The position numbers were made by a program, and so were the translations under genes. From NCBI GenBank assembly GCA_965644295.1, contig CBFFRP010000431.1:1-64000 (forward strand): a stretch of 64,000 bases of DNA, given 5' to 3'. This DNA is from Paraphysomonas bandaiensis (Eukaryota; Chrysophyceae). This document shows, in pieces, positions 23,801 to 35,627 of the stretch. How positions within the stretch are numbered: position 1 is the first letter of the stretch; the number at the start of each line of letters is the position of its first letter. Below the pieces are notes generated by a model. That model did not search any database. It worked only from the letters and a program-made list of their open reading frames with translations, and was not told where the DNA came from.

Positions 23801-24388
23801 AGGAAACATATTATTAGCAAGCACGTACGTGACGTTGTTTGTAGAGTCAGTCAAGTTGATTTTGTAGAGATCATCATTAAGAACAATTGTTGTATCAGCG
23901 TTCAATTTGATCATTCCTTGAATATCTTGGGTGTGCTCATGATCTTTGTGCCATGTTATCGCAGCCTCGTGAAGAATAAAAAATTTCCTGGACTTTCCAC
24001 CGTCCGCGAGTGAACCCTTCTTCGTGATGTAGCCTCTAATAGAGTTACGAGCGACCATAATAGATTTCTCAATCGCCACTCTCCAAGCATCCCTTTCCTC
24101 TGCATCCTTAGCCGCCACAACTAAGGTATGAAATGGAGTGGTAATCATAATACAAAAGGGTTTTCCCGGTAGTACAGATTCCTCCACACTGGCCTCTGCT
24201 GTTAACAACAGGTCTCCTTTCGCCTTATCCACTGACTTATGATCCACATAATACGTAAACGTATTCCCATTCAACATGAAATATCTCTTCTTCCAGTTTC
24301 TACCTGATCCCATAGCAAGCTTTATGAGGTAGCCAGACTTCATAATCGGCGCCTCTAATTTAATATGATGCGGCTTCTTAGACGACAT
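20852..24388 (-). CDS. Multi-PH, PDZ and EF-hand scaffold protein
   Basis: Five exons: 24388-23829, 23784-21870, 21805-21503, 21442-21084 and 20990-20852, joining to 1091 residues. Four PH-type domains are visible. PH1 is at about 12-115 (KSGYLIKLAMGSGRNWKKRY ... W near its end), PH2 about 118-200 (IRGYITKKGSLADGGKSRKF), PH3 about 235-325 (DIWDEYYFVLTMSEILVM ... SAWIHAIRASI) and PH4 about 418-520 (KTGYLVKLSRQRRGNSQKNW). Between PH3 and PH4 lies a PDZ-like domain (PLGVVLERSGEWAIVKLSNL ... GSALTSINGES). Residues about 525-835 are an Ala/Glu/Arg coiled coil, followed by an acidic stretch (DSDEEGRNEDDSEAESSE). The C-terminus has an EF-hand loop (DKQNDGFLSEED). The protein likely binds phosphoinositide membranes and clusters partners. 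One intron (21443-21502) is 60 nt, in frame and stop-free, so retention would add 20 residues. Confidence 0.85.
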
Positions 24389-25342
24389 TCTCCTCTCCCT
24401 GCTTCAGTAATCAGTAGATACGAATGTAAAGTAGTTAGCACTGGGTACAAGGACAGTGTAAATGGATGTAAATCTGGTTATGGAGCTTATGAATTATCAC
24501 CCTTTGGTCTTATATATACATACATGCATACACATACACCTGATACAACATACATATACAATCCCATATCATACTGCTGTATCCCTCCTGCCTGTTGTTG
24601 CAGTACAAAAATAATTAATATGACAGTTAATTTCCGCTTTCTGGAAAGTGTTTTTTTTTAACAATCATACAACAGCGTCTGTTCCGGAACGACTTAGAAG
24701 TGTACGTACAGCAGGGGTGCATTTTCAGCCAAAATTTTGATTTTTTGATATATCTAGAGTATATCGTAGGTACTCGAGATGTACTGTGTACCGCAAAACT
24801 GGAAAAGTTACATTTTTTTACAACCAGCTACAAAAACAATTTTAAATCACGAATATGCAAAAATGACCTTTTACACTATCGTGCACTCAGTATGGTTTAA
24901 CTTTGCTCGCTCTCTTCTCTTTTTCGCACGATTCGTAAAATTGTATATCTACAATATCTACAATCATCAACTAAAATTGTTTTTTCGTCTTCGTAAAATT
25001 GTCGGAAAACTGTTTTTTTTTTGTTTCAAGACGCTGCTACATATGTGCGTTGTATGGATATACAGCAGTATATATACTGTATATATCTATAGCAGCAGTA
25101 CAGTATGGTATAGTGAGCTGTGTGCTGTAAGGATTATCATACTAATTCAACTCAAGTCTAACAATCACACACCTCAATTAGAGGAATCACAGTCAACTAT
25201 ACAACCTTACCGCTAACACTCCACTACAGGGATATCACTCCATCTCTGTGGCTCCATTAAAAGGATCCCAACAGTTCATATAATTATATACAAGTAGTTG
25301 ATATCATTCTATTAGTATAGAACGCTCAGTCAATACGATCTT
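24389..25342. promoter_or_regulatory. Shared divergent 5' region (PH scaffold / WW-MyTH4-FERM)
   Basis: 954-bp head-to-head spacer. It contains runs of T, a TA/CA tract (24510-24560) and a palindromic cluster around 25060-25110 (gcagtatatatactgt, then agcagcagtacagtatgg). The open frames here are low in complexity. No coding gene is supported. Confidence 0.45.
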
Positions 25343-27978
25343 ATGGCTAAAGTCATCGGAGGAGATTGGGTGGAATGTCTAGATAAGAACAGGAATAAAG
25401 TCTACTATGCGAATGTAGTGACTAAAGAGACGACATGGTCATTTCCTCAGGAGCTAATGAATGATAAGTCTGCTGTTGATCAGCCTGATCATTGGGTAGA
25501 GGCCGTGGATGCCCAGTCCAAGAAGAAATATTATTACAATAAGATCACTCGCGAGACTAGCTGGCATAAACCAAAGTGCTTAGAACCGAGGCGATCCAAT
25601 GCAAATTTTATGGATGGTGAGTGAGTGGATGTGTATGGTGTGTATTTTTGTTCCGTTGAAGCTGTATGCGTAGCTGCATATAAACTTTGCATACTTATCC
25701 GACACTGCTATTTCTCATTTCCTACCTTTCAGGACGTCGTAATTCTGGTAGCCAAAATCTAGCGTCTCTCTTGAGTGGTTTGCGCCCAGTGGATCCCTCT
25801 TCAGAGAGCAACTCTAATGAAGAAGCACCAAGCTGCCCGCGTGCAGGAGCCACCAGTCCACATCGAGGCATCGCACTACCTGGAATGGACCGTAACTCCT
25901 CCGACAATCGCGGGCGATCGGTATCTCCATTGCCAAGCCAAGTGAAGGCAGAACGTTTAGCTGATCGTTCTACATCCCCTCCCCCTGCTAAGGGGAAAAC
26001 GAAAGCGTCCGCCTTTGCTGCCCTCCGTGCGCTAGAAGAACAAGAGCGTCTATCAACTTCCGAATGTCCGGAAGATGAACATGTGGTTGGCTTCGATGAC
26101 TCAACTATGCCACGTGGATATATTCGCCCGCCATCTAGCACCGTTAGCTCAATGTCTGAGGCTTTCCCCGTCCGTCCCTCGACGTGCAGTACTGTGTCTA
26201 TATATGACAACCTTGGTGCGGATACCCTCACTACAGCGGATTTAATTGCCAAGGCAACCATGACTATGGAACAATATGCTGAGATGCATTTTAAGTTTGA
26301 TCGAAAGGGTATTCTCGGAGGGGTGACCACCACAGAGAAGTTATTATCATGGAAAAATGAACTCCTTCGTACCGCACTGCATCCGTTTCATGGAGAGCTA
26401 CTGAGCGACTCGCTACAATTATTTCGAAATATCACGGGCTATATGGGAGATAGAGAAACTAATAAATCACAAAAAGACCATGCACACAAGATTCTAACGG
26501 TTGCGCTATTGTCATCCCAAGAGCTTCGTGATGAACTGTTGTGCCAAATCTGTAAACAGCTGACTGGGAATCCGTCCTCGTACTCGCGTAAGCAGGGGTG
26601 GCAACTTCTACTGATTTGTCTTACGACCGTGGCCCCAAGTGATGACTTACTTCCTGCATTGCTTTCCTTTTGTAAGAGTCATATGAATGACAATGACGAG
26701 AGTATTGCACAACTTGCGGAGGTGACGTTGCATAAGTGCTATAAATCCGCCACAATGTTGGGAATTCGTCATGAGGTGCCATCAGTGGTAGAGATGGAAG
26801 CACTAAAACAGGTTAGACATGACTGATGTGCACATTAAACTAATACGTTGTTGTTTTTGATCAGATCCGCTGCATTAAAGTGAGAGTTTGGTTTGTAGAT
26901 GGCAAGCACATGACATTAGATTGTGATTCATGGGTTTCCGTAAGCGAATTAGAAGATATAATCGCCATTAAGCTCGGTATACATAGCGCTAGCGCGTTCG
27001 GTTTGTATGAGGTATCTACAACCGAAGATGAAAGGTATGTTTGCTTATCATCAATGATAATTGTATTGACATGACATAATACTTTTCTGCTCTTACTGAG
27101 CAGGCCCCTGAAGCCTGAGGAACGTATTCTTGACCTCGTTGCTGTGTGGCAGCACATCGAATTAGAAGATATCGCTAACGGAAAAAACGATGACAACTCT
27201 CATATTGAGGAGTTTCGATTTGTTTACAAGGTATCTATCTTTCAAAAGATGTGGGCATGGCATGCCAAAACACAACTCAAATTGAATATTTTTCGACTAG
27301 TATGTTTTTTAAGTAACCAGAATCGCTGTATGTATTTAGGTAAAGTATTTTCTGGATATAAATGAGAGCGACAAGGCCGGAATCGAAATGATGTACATTC
27401 AAGCAGTGTTTGATGTTGTTAATTCGACCTATATGTGTATGGTCGAGGATGCGTACACCCTTGCCGCCCTTCAGATGCAGGAGAAGTATGGAGACTACGA
27501 TGAAAATACTGCGGGTTCAATAATACGCTATAGCTTAGGGTCGTTGCTCCCCCAGCGAAATTTAACTTCAACTAACAATACTGTCGCCATTTGTGAAAAA
27601 GTTCTTAGGAAATACGCGAAGTTGGCGGGATACTCCAACATTGAAACTCGACTTAGTTATTTGGATTTCGTAAAGCAGTTCCCGTCCTACGGCTCGGCTT
27701 ACTACTTCGCCACTCCAGCTTTCCAGAGTAATCTTCCAAAGGAGCTGGCTATCGCAATAAATAACAATGGTGTAAGCTTGGTTGACAATTACTCGAAGGA
27801 GTACATTGAGCAATACAAGTACCAAGATATCATTACTTGGGGACATTCCCCCAGTCAGTTTGTGTTGGCTGTGGGAACTCTCGCGAATCAGAAGAAGTTG
27901 ACTTTCAACTGCACAGACGGTAAAGATATGAGTGACATGATTCATGCTTATGTAGACTCTAAGCCGAAGCCGAAATAG
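25343..27978 (+). CDS. WW-WW-MyTH4-FERM protein without a motor domain
   Basis: Exons 25343-25616, 25733-26811, 26865-27034, 27104-27230 and 27340-27978 join in frame to 762 residues. Two WW domains are at about residues 7-38 (GDWVECLDKNRNKVYYANVV, with TTWSFP) and 49-80 (HWVEAVDAQSKKKYYYNKIT, with TSWHKP). A disordered Ser/Pro linker follows. A MyTH4 domain (about 268-440) contains HPFHGELLSDSLQLFRNITG, DELLCQICKQLTGNPS and SRKQGWQLLLICLTTVAPSD. The FERM region (about 450-755) begins CIKVRVWFVDGKHMTLDCDS and ends in a PH-like lobe (SPSQFVLAVGTLANQKKLTF). MyTH4-FERM tails normally sit on myosins, kinesins or PLEKHH proteins and bind microtubules or receptor tails. Here the motor is replaced by two proline-motif readers, so it is probably a cargo or membrane adaptor linking PPxY partners to the cytoskeleton. 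Confidence 0.85.
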
Positions 27979-28590
27979 AAGATCCTCTGTGGGTACGCGC
28001 GACACGCTAATTTATCTGAGATATTATGGAACACTGTATATTGTTTATCATATTGCAATTCAGTATGATGGAATGGTGAAGGCGTAATATCGCGGTTCCA
28101 ACTGTAATAATAAGGGCGTATTGGTGGTGTAGCAATTCCAGGTGCGAGTAGTTTCGTCATTGAATAGCAGTGTACACGTTCAGTTTGGTTTGTACTCATA
28201 TACAAACCAATTTAACGGAATAACTGAAGACAAGTCGAAGAGACTTGGAATTAAAGTATTTCGTACGTAGCACTCTTTCTGTTACTAAGCTCCGGCTATT
28301 ATATGAACTTAGTAGTAAGGCACAACAATGTACTGGAATAAAAAACGTCCTGTAATAATACATAATACCGCTGAAAACACGCAGCAAAATGTAAAATTCT
28401 AGAATATTATATTGTATACCTTAAACTTAAAGTATTGAGTAGTCGAAGCAATGGTAAAATGAAAGGGTGTTGAGTGGCTGTATTGAGTGCAGCGTTTGTT
28501 TAATGATATCAGGTAGCAGAAGCGAGCACGTCTAAACAAGCAAGCTCGATACTGCATCCTGAAGCACTTGCATACCACAACCAATAATGT
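27979..28590. other. 3' intergenic spacer
   Basis: AT-rich tail region after the WW-MyTH4-FERM gene. Small frames on the minus strand (for example 28196-28584) lack family features and are not called as genes. Confidence 0.5.
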
Positions 28591-29163
28591 TAGTAGTGAA
28601 TGTCTTATTATGATTAACGATTAACTATAGGCGTGTAAGAGTCAGAATTAAGAATTAATAATCAACAATGTTGAAATATTATTTACTAGAGAGCTAAATG
28701 CTGGAGAATGTGTTTGGCGCGCAATAAAGCTGTGCTTCAACCTCGCGAGGACTTCGTACTCTAGAAAAGGCAGTTGTCAATCTTCTCCAGCCGGAGTTCC
28801 AATATACCCCCTCGCCCATGTGTCTCAGGCTAGGAGAACTCGACTAACTAATTCAGAACTCTGTGCCTCCCCAAAGCCCTGCAGAACCCTACCCTAAGCG
28901 GTGCCCACTGACCACACCCATCTACACTCCAAGGACTCACGTCCATAGAGATCTTCTCCCTCACATAAAAGAATGGAAGTGACTTCACCTTGGTGCTTGC
29001 GGCGACGCAATAGCAGATTTCGTAGTGTTACATATTATTATTATATAAGGATATGAGAATTTGTGTTACAGGTAGAAGTCTATCTAGCTTGACTAGTTTT
29101 TATCTAGCTACTTATCTAGTGCAGATTCTTGGTGCCTATAATTGCTAATAAAAGACTTTCATA
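28591..29163 (+). mobile_element. Short retroelement-family remnant with inverted terminal motifs
   Basis: The left edge has tagtagtgaatgtcttatta then aactataggcg (28591-28634), and the right edge (29128-29155) has the reverse complement form tgcctataattgctaataaa. Inside, 28745-28790 encodes a stretch like LEKAVVNLLQP, matching the LETVVINLLQP segment after the zinc cluster of the element at 2.5-4.9 kb. 28986-29013 is the GC-rich family core. The copy is about 570 bp, orientation plus, and it cannot encode a full protein. Confidence 0.65.
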
Positions 29164-29810
29164 CATGCTAATAGCTTGTTTTGACTTAATAATTCCTCAG
29201 GTTTCAGAGTGCACCAAGTACGTAGTTTAGTATTGATTAATTGCAATACTATTGACTACAACTTTAGTCAATTAATAGACCATTAGATAATTGTTGAAAA
29301 CCGACCTGCAGGTGAAACCAACTCGTAGTTGTAACTTCACTGATGAATATAATATATATGAAAATGATTATATGCATGTTCACCAGATTTTTCACGAATA
29401 TGCTGTGAATTGTTTGGTTAATAATACTTAATAATTACAATTCTTTCTTGAGAGTATGTTGTGGTGTGCAACACGGCAAGTTTGAGGTTGACATATAGCG
29501 CAAAGTTAACTTCAGTGTAATATCCAATTCTAAAAAGGCTTGTCGTGTTGTGATCATCTTGCTAGGTACAGTTAGGTGTTTAAAAAATGTCAAATCCATG
29601 TGAATAAGATAGAAATATTACAACACAGATTACGTATTAACTCCCATTGACAATAACATAACAGGCAAGAAAAATTTAACAATATTGACAAACACTGGCC
29701 ATCAATATTAGTCTATATTAAATTGTAATTAATTCTTGAAGCTTCCAAATTGTAGACAACAATTTTGTGCTCTAGGTTCTATATTGCCTGATCGACATCG
29801 ACGCATATAT
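29164..29810. repeat. Dispersed repeat fragment in tail-to-tail gap
   Basis: 29466-29535 matches, in reverse orientation, 39995-40060 (shared words include attacactgaagttaacttt). The rest is AT-rich spacer without a gene. Confidence 0.5.
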
Positions 29811-32279
29811 TTAGGGCAATAACTCTCCTGTTTCACTGTCTATAGAATCTACACGAATTGGTCTTTCTTTTTCTATAGACAAGACAACTGCTGTTGTTAA
29901 TAAAACCGCATTGGGAGCAACTTGTCCCAAGTATATCTGTGGACTACCCTCACGAATAATATCCATAAATGCCGCGACCTGAAGTTTCCGTAGTTCCTTC
30001 ATAGATAAAAGACTGTGACTTTCTCCCTCCTTCGAACTACTCGAATAGTTCATTGTACCATTAGACCCAGACAACCCAATATGGTAATCATATTGGCAAC
30101 ATGAGTTCTGAAAGATGTCTAGGACGGCAACGGCACCAGAAGCCAGTTGCAGTACTACTATAAGAGACTCGGAGTCAACGTGAATTACTCTCCGCGCAAA
30201 AACTTCGGTTACGGTGGAGTTAAGAAGGTAGGTTGCGACATCAATATCGTGTGTAATACCTCCATGAATACCATCTACAGACAGAAGTACCGTACAATTT
30301 ACACAACGACTAATACGCAAAGCATATGATATACAGCTATACAAAACGACAGTCCTAAAGCACTAGTTAAAGTACTTGTGCTAAACACTGAACGCTAACC
30401 ATAGTAGTGGACTATTCGTCATGTTTTTTACTCACCTTGTAGCAGTGACCCTGGGTGACGGGAAACAATATGCAAATGCAACGGCATCCCAACTTCCCCA
30501 CTTGCCACTTTTTGCCTAAAATCCCTGAGACAGTGGTCGAAACGTCTATCCATCCCAAACATACAAATTGCTTGTAGCTCTTTTAATTCCAAAACAATAT
30601 TCGCCATATCTATGACACTGGGAGGCCGCAATATATGGTAATAAACAGGCTTTCCCTCCTGAGCTACTCTAGTAACAATGACCTCGGCATCCTCGTCTGT
30701 AGTACACAGGCACACCACATCGACATCAGGGCTACTTATGAGGTCGCACCAATCGAACGTATACGTTGACACTTTATACATCTCGCACATTGCGATAGGA
30801 TCACCGTTCATTGCACACACCAAAGCAATGTCAAAATTGGGATTTTCGGTAAAAGCGGCGCAGTACATGTCGCACTCCGTTCCAGATCCAATAATCCCGA
30901 TTCTAATAGCATACATCTCAGTTGTATCTTTATTGGGCGATGTATCCTTAGTAGCAGCCACTTGCTTTTGAAGTTCTACTGCATTTTCTCCTTCAAGTGC
31001 AGATGCAACATGGCTGGGATCTATAATTTCCGATGGTCTTCGCTTCACTATCGGACGACTTGTAACTGTGTATGGCGGAAGAATATCATAATCCTTTAGC
31101 CGAATTGTTTCGTCGTACTCCTCAGACCATGTCAAATAATGTACAAAGTATTCTTCTTCGTGTTTGCTAATCACCTCCGCGGTGTACCAGTCAGAAAATC
31201 GGATGTGATAGATATCAAATATATCTCCTGGCTTCAGGTGATGCTTCCACTTCCCTACTATTTCCTTACCCCTTTCCAGTAGATCCGGACAGTGATTTGA
31301 CAGTAGTATACATTTGGCCTTGTCTCTGTGTGTTTTAGCTAGCGAAGAGCTATCAAGGTTTAACAAATGAGAACGGTACTCTGATATTGCATGCTTTACT
31401 CGCTCTTCATGCTTCTGTGCAGAATTCGCGATAGCATCCCCAGGTGATTCTGAGTCAGAGGTAGGAGAGTCAGAGCAGCTCAATGATCTAGAAGATCACT
31501 TAGTCAAAGCCAATATCAGATTATTAGGTTCGTATATTAATAACAGCTCAACACATATATAGCACCAATGTGGGTGGAAGGCGAACCACTATACAGACTT
31601 TACCTGTTTCGTGGGCGGTAGGTAGATCGTTCAGGTGTTATCAATTCACCATCTTGCCACGACTCCGACCGCTGACGTGTAACTATAAAATCACCATATT
31701 AAACATGTAGTACTCCAATAATGCAGAATCAAATATAGAAATAGACTCTGATTAATACTTACGTGCTTTAGTTCGTGATTCCTTATCAGAGATACGCTTC
31801 GGTGAGTTTGGCTTTGCTAACAGACTCATTGATTCGATATAAGCATTTACTTGCTTGAAATCCATTTTACGTAAAGCAGCTGATCGACGTCGTGCAAGAG
31901 TTGACATGATATTTAAAGGAACACTCCATGAAGTTTGCTTTGTAGTAATATTCTCATAATATGGATGACCAGAAGATGTCAAGTGAGTGATATAGCGAAC
32001 AGCAGTACGTGGTACGTCCTCTGGCATCTCCCATATACAATCTCCTGTACGAAGATTCACATAAAAAGTGACTTTATCGGCTGTATATTGTTGCATATAT
32101 ATATCATGTGTAGTGTCTGTCTTTATACTATCATGTATTGATAATTTACTTCGATCTGACTTCTGTACTTCACTTTCACTTCGTTTAATTGGATGACTTC
32201 GTCTTTGTATGGTTTTATTCACTGTATCAGACGAAGCCGCTCGAGATACTTTAACATGCCGTTTGTTCGATTTGTCCAT
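29811..32279 (-). CDS. WW-WW / chromo-barrel / GFO-IDH-MocA oxidoreductase fusion
   Basis: Four exons (32279-31763, 31682-31604, 31487-30436, 30274-29811) join in phase to 703 residues. The N-terminal part has two WW-like units (VTFYVNLRTGDCIWEMPED; GHPYYENITTKQTSWSVP). A short linker exon leads to a chromo-barrel/Tudor-knot module (KPGDIFDIYHIRFSDWYTAE, YFVHYLTWSEEYDETI). Next comes a Rossmann dehydrogenase module starting IRIGIIGSGTECDMYCAAF, with VDVVCLCTTDEDAEVI, then the second lobe (EVGMPLHLHIVSRHP; GGITHDIDVATYLL). The usual catalytic EKP after 'GKhV' is replaced: the sequence reads GKPVYYHILRPPS, so the lysine appears lost or changed to Arg. The HD of the GFO/IDH HDID motif remains. 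The oxidoreductase half may be a binding or pseudoenzyme module. The open frame from 31483 alone has no ATG, which supports the upstream exons. Confidence 0.78.
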
Positions 32280-32660
32280 ATTAGATACGTGTATTAACAG
32301 CTGTTAAAATATTTATCAATGGCGGAAGGGTCCCTTATTTAACATGACCTACTAAACACACTCTAGCTAAAAACACTTAAACATATCCTGCAGATATGCT
32401 GTGAATCATTGCAGATAGGTACTCCGCACTGTGGTGGTGGAATGTGAGACACACTTACGCATATCCAGAGAATACAGTGTATACGTTAAATACTACAAGT
32501 TATACACAGCAGTGCATGGTATATACGTATATATGGTCTGTGGAGAGCACGCCCCTCTAACGCTCTTAGAGAGGTCTAGTGATTAACCAAGTCCATCTAT
32601 TTCAGGATTGAGTATTCGGTTAATTTGGTTAATTTATCTTTAGCAAGTTAGTGAGGTAGA
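32280..32660. promoter_or_regulatory. Shared divergent 5' region (WW-oxidoreductase / Csl4)
   Basis: 381-bp head-to-head spacer, the shortest in the window. It contains tatacgtatatatgg and gcagtgcatggtat words near 32510-32535, but no promoter element I can identify by consensus. Confidence 0.45.
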
Positions 32661-33409
32661 ATGTCTTCCATCAACGAAGGTGACATGGTTATCCCTGGTG
32701 ATTCTATCGGTAGGGCTGCTGAGTATGAATGTGGCATGGGAACATATGTATCGGCAGATTATATTGTATCATCAGTAATCGGAAAAGTCGTCTGCGAGGA
32801 CCCCATTCCTCCCTCAACAAAACGCCGCATTAATGTAATATCAGATTCCCAAGTTAATAGTAAGGAAGCTGTTTTAGAAATTGGAGACATTGTTATGGCT
32901 CGTGTGCTTCGTATTAGTATTAATCAAACTTCAGTCGATATTTTATCTGTTGGGGATAGAGTTCTTCGACAACCCCCCAAGGCAATCATTAGACGAGAAG
33001 ATATCAGACTTTCGGAGACAGATACATTGGTCATGCATGAGTGCTTTAGACCCGGTGATATTGTTCGCGCGGCTGTCATTTCTCTAGGAGATGCCCGTCA
33101 ATACTTTCTTAGTACAGCAGAACCTGAGTATGGTGTCGTATATGCTGCTGGGGAAAAGTCTGGAGAGAAACTTGTTCCGATTAGCTGGAAGGTGCGAATA
33201 TCTATAGCGTATTTCAATGATCATATTATCTGTGTTATGTACGAACCGTTGTTATTGGTATATGCCTTATTTGTAAGCCAGTGTGATTGAACTATATATC
33301 TCCTGATGTAGTCTCGTCATATAATTTTTGCTTGTTGTATCAGGAAATGGAGGATCCCGTTACGAAAACAAGAGAATTGAGAAAAGTTGCGAAGCCAACA
33401 TCTGTCTAG
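32661..33409 (+). CDS. CSL4: Exosome complex RNA-binding subunit Csl4
   Basis: Two exons (32661-33191, 33344-33409) give 198 residues. The N-terminal barrel (EGDMVIPGDSIGRAAEYECG, GTYVSADYIVSSVIGKV) is the standard Csl4 start. An S1 domain follows (EIGDIVMARVLRISINQTSV ... GDIVRAAVISLGDARQYFLS). It ends in a GVVYA/LVPISWKEMEDP segment and ELRKVAKP, matching the conserved C-terminus of eukaryotic Csl4/EXOSC1. It belongs to the cap of the RNA exosome, acting in nuclear and cytoplasmic 3'-5' RNA processing and decay. The second exon is only 22 codons including the stop. The length is typical of the family. Confidence 0.93.
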
Positions 33410-34341
33410 ATTAGCATGCATTTAACTTAGTTTTATGAATTGTTTTTAATGATGTCCGTTTTATATTACTCTTACTGCTGGCGTTATTGACAGGGAAGTA
33501 CATACACAATATCTCTGTTGTAGTTGACATTTTTAGGAGAAATTATGTGCACATATGCACGGTGGACAGATATAGGAATACGGTTTACATCGCACCTGTT
33601 GCTTATAAGAAACTAGATTCACATTGTAAGGTTGGACAACACATCTACGTGTCAAATTACTTTCTTTCTATATAAATGAAGTAAATTAACTTTAAAGAGA
33701 ATTAATCCATGCTGTTAAAGATCATACCAGATACTAGGCATAGATATAAGTCAGGGCTTTGCACCTTTTAATTAAAAAGCTTTCGGTATATGACTATCAA
33801 AATATTTTTACAATATATTGTGAGCTACCGTAACAGTAACAATATTGATGGAAGAGTAGGCCGGTCCACCAAGAAATATATTTTACAATATGATTGAATG
33901 CGTTGTTCCCTAGCCCTGACAAAAGTAAAACCCAGGCAGTGAGTTCTATAGTTGGAAGACTGCAATCATCAAACTATATGACAGACCCACATCACTTGTT
34001 ACTTCCCATGAATGAATAATATCCAAACTATCACATATGTAGTTTGATATTTGATAGTACATAATATATAATACAGCGTTTAGCTTCTACCTGATTCTTA
34101 TTCACGAATATACTTCTGTAGTTGAGCTACTAATCATAGCATTGCTGAATTTTCAAGTGCATTCGTTGCTCGACGTATTTTGGTAGAGCGCAATTGTGCC
34201 AAGTTTAATATCCACCTAAACTGTCACAGAAACCATTCAAGTGTCCGAATTCGGATTGTTATACCTTATGATCGTTTCATAAATACAGCTAAGCAATATC
34301 ACAGAGTGAAAATACTTAACGGTTGAGCTCCCTGGTTAGAT
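33410..34341. other. Intergenic region
   Basis: AT-rich, with no gene supported. A 62-codon frame at 33487-33675 has no recognisable features. The stretch from 34180 is the likely 5' flank of the StrG-like gene. Confidence 0.45.
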
Positions 34342-35627
34342 ATGCCATTGTGTTGCATAAGAGGAGGCATGATGATAGGGGTGTGGACTCTTCAAGTCCA
34401 CGGTGGAGATGGTCAAAACCAGCTCTTTTCTGTTTTTTCCTATAGAAAACCGAAAAGGTACAAAATTATACATGGGTTTCAGGTTTTTTTAGTCCATATT
34501 CCAGTATTCACACCACTGAACATACCAAAAATGAAAAGTGGTTGTCTGTACACAGTAGTACATCATGGTACAGTATATATAGAGCTGCACCAGCATGAAT
34601 ATACAATCCCATATTTTCTTATTGTGGATGGTTGCTTTTCTACTTCCACTCCTGCTGTAACTGAACTCTTTCAATCAATGTTATCTCAAGGTGTTATTCA
34701 TCCAGCGAAACGTCCAGAATCATGTGTTCTACCCGAGAAGATGAAGCTGGAGGAGGTGCAGCGGTGTCCCCCTAAGTACACAAAACTATTTCAAGAGGTG
34801 CTGTGTGACATGTTTCAGTGTGAGAACTTATCTCAACTTCATGAATGCGATCATGGTCCGATCGAAACTATGATTCCAGCACTATACCACGCCAGAATAC
34901 AGGCAAAACTAGAGAAAGGTAGCAGGGGAATGGGCGAGGACAGGTCCGTGGGAAAGCGAATTATAAAATCTCAAAAAGCTGCTTGGCGAAATAATGCTCA
35001 TCTTCAGAAATTAGTCGAAGTATACAAGTCGTTCGTGTTTGAGTGTATTTTACCTCAATTTGCGGACTATGGTGAAATTATATACCAAGCGGAACCGATT
35101 ATCCGTATAGTTTTTCCTGGTTCAGTAGCTCCTGCAAAGTTGCATGCGGATGCTGATTTCTGGCACCAGTCTAATGAAATTAACTACTGGGTACCTTTGG
35201 TTCGAGTACAAGGGGAGAATAGCTTGTGGGTTGAGAGTACTCCCAATCAAGGTGGGGCAGTTGTCTGATACTCTTGTATTCATAACGCTCTCATTGTAAA
35301 GGTGACTTCCATTCACTTGATTTAGATGGCAGTGTAGGGGAGTACATACGATTCTATGGCAACCAATGCCGCCACTATACTACTGACAACTCTACAGATA
35401 GCACACGGGTATCATTCGATTTTAGAGTCATTCCTGCATCTTTGTTCAGAAATGTTGAGGGTCCCAGTGCTGAAGCTGCGGACCCAGAAGCTGTGAATTC
35501 TCTGGAAAGCACGGAAAATGCAAAAGTTTGGTGTGGGGCCAAACCACGAGGAGCGAAACCTCTACTTGAGGGAAAGTACTACTTGCGAATGTCGCCTTCG
35601 GATGAGCATTTAGTCGTTCGCGATTAG
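34342..35627 (+). CDS. StrG-like putative non-haem iron oxygenase
   Basis: Two exons (34342-35251, 35302-35627) join to 411 residues. The C-terminal half is a recognisable 'streptomycin biosynthesis StrG'-type domain. It shows PAKLHADADFWHQSNEINYW (an H.D pair near residue 266), NSLWVESTPNQGDFHSL, EYIRFYGNQCRHYTTDNSTD (a downstream His) and TRVSFDFRVIP (a downstream Arg). The H-x-D...H...R order fits a double-stranded β-helix Fe(II)/2-oxoglutarate-type oxygenase; that assignment is inference. The N-terminal ~150 residues are unlike the family and may include a mis-called start: several internal Met codons (for example near 34371) are alternatives. The substrate is unknown. Confidence 0.75.

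Noticed and set aside
31483-31483. Start of the oxidoreductase at this position as an independent gene
   Set aside because: The frame has no ATG near its 5' end, and two upstream exons join in phase to the WW gene, so a single fused gene is the better reading.
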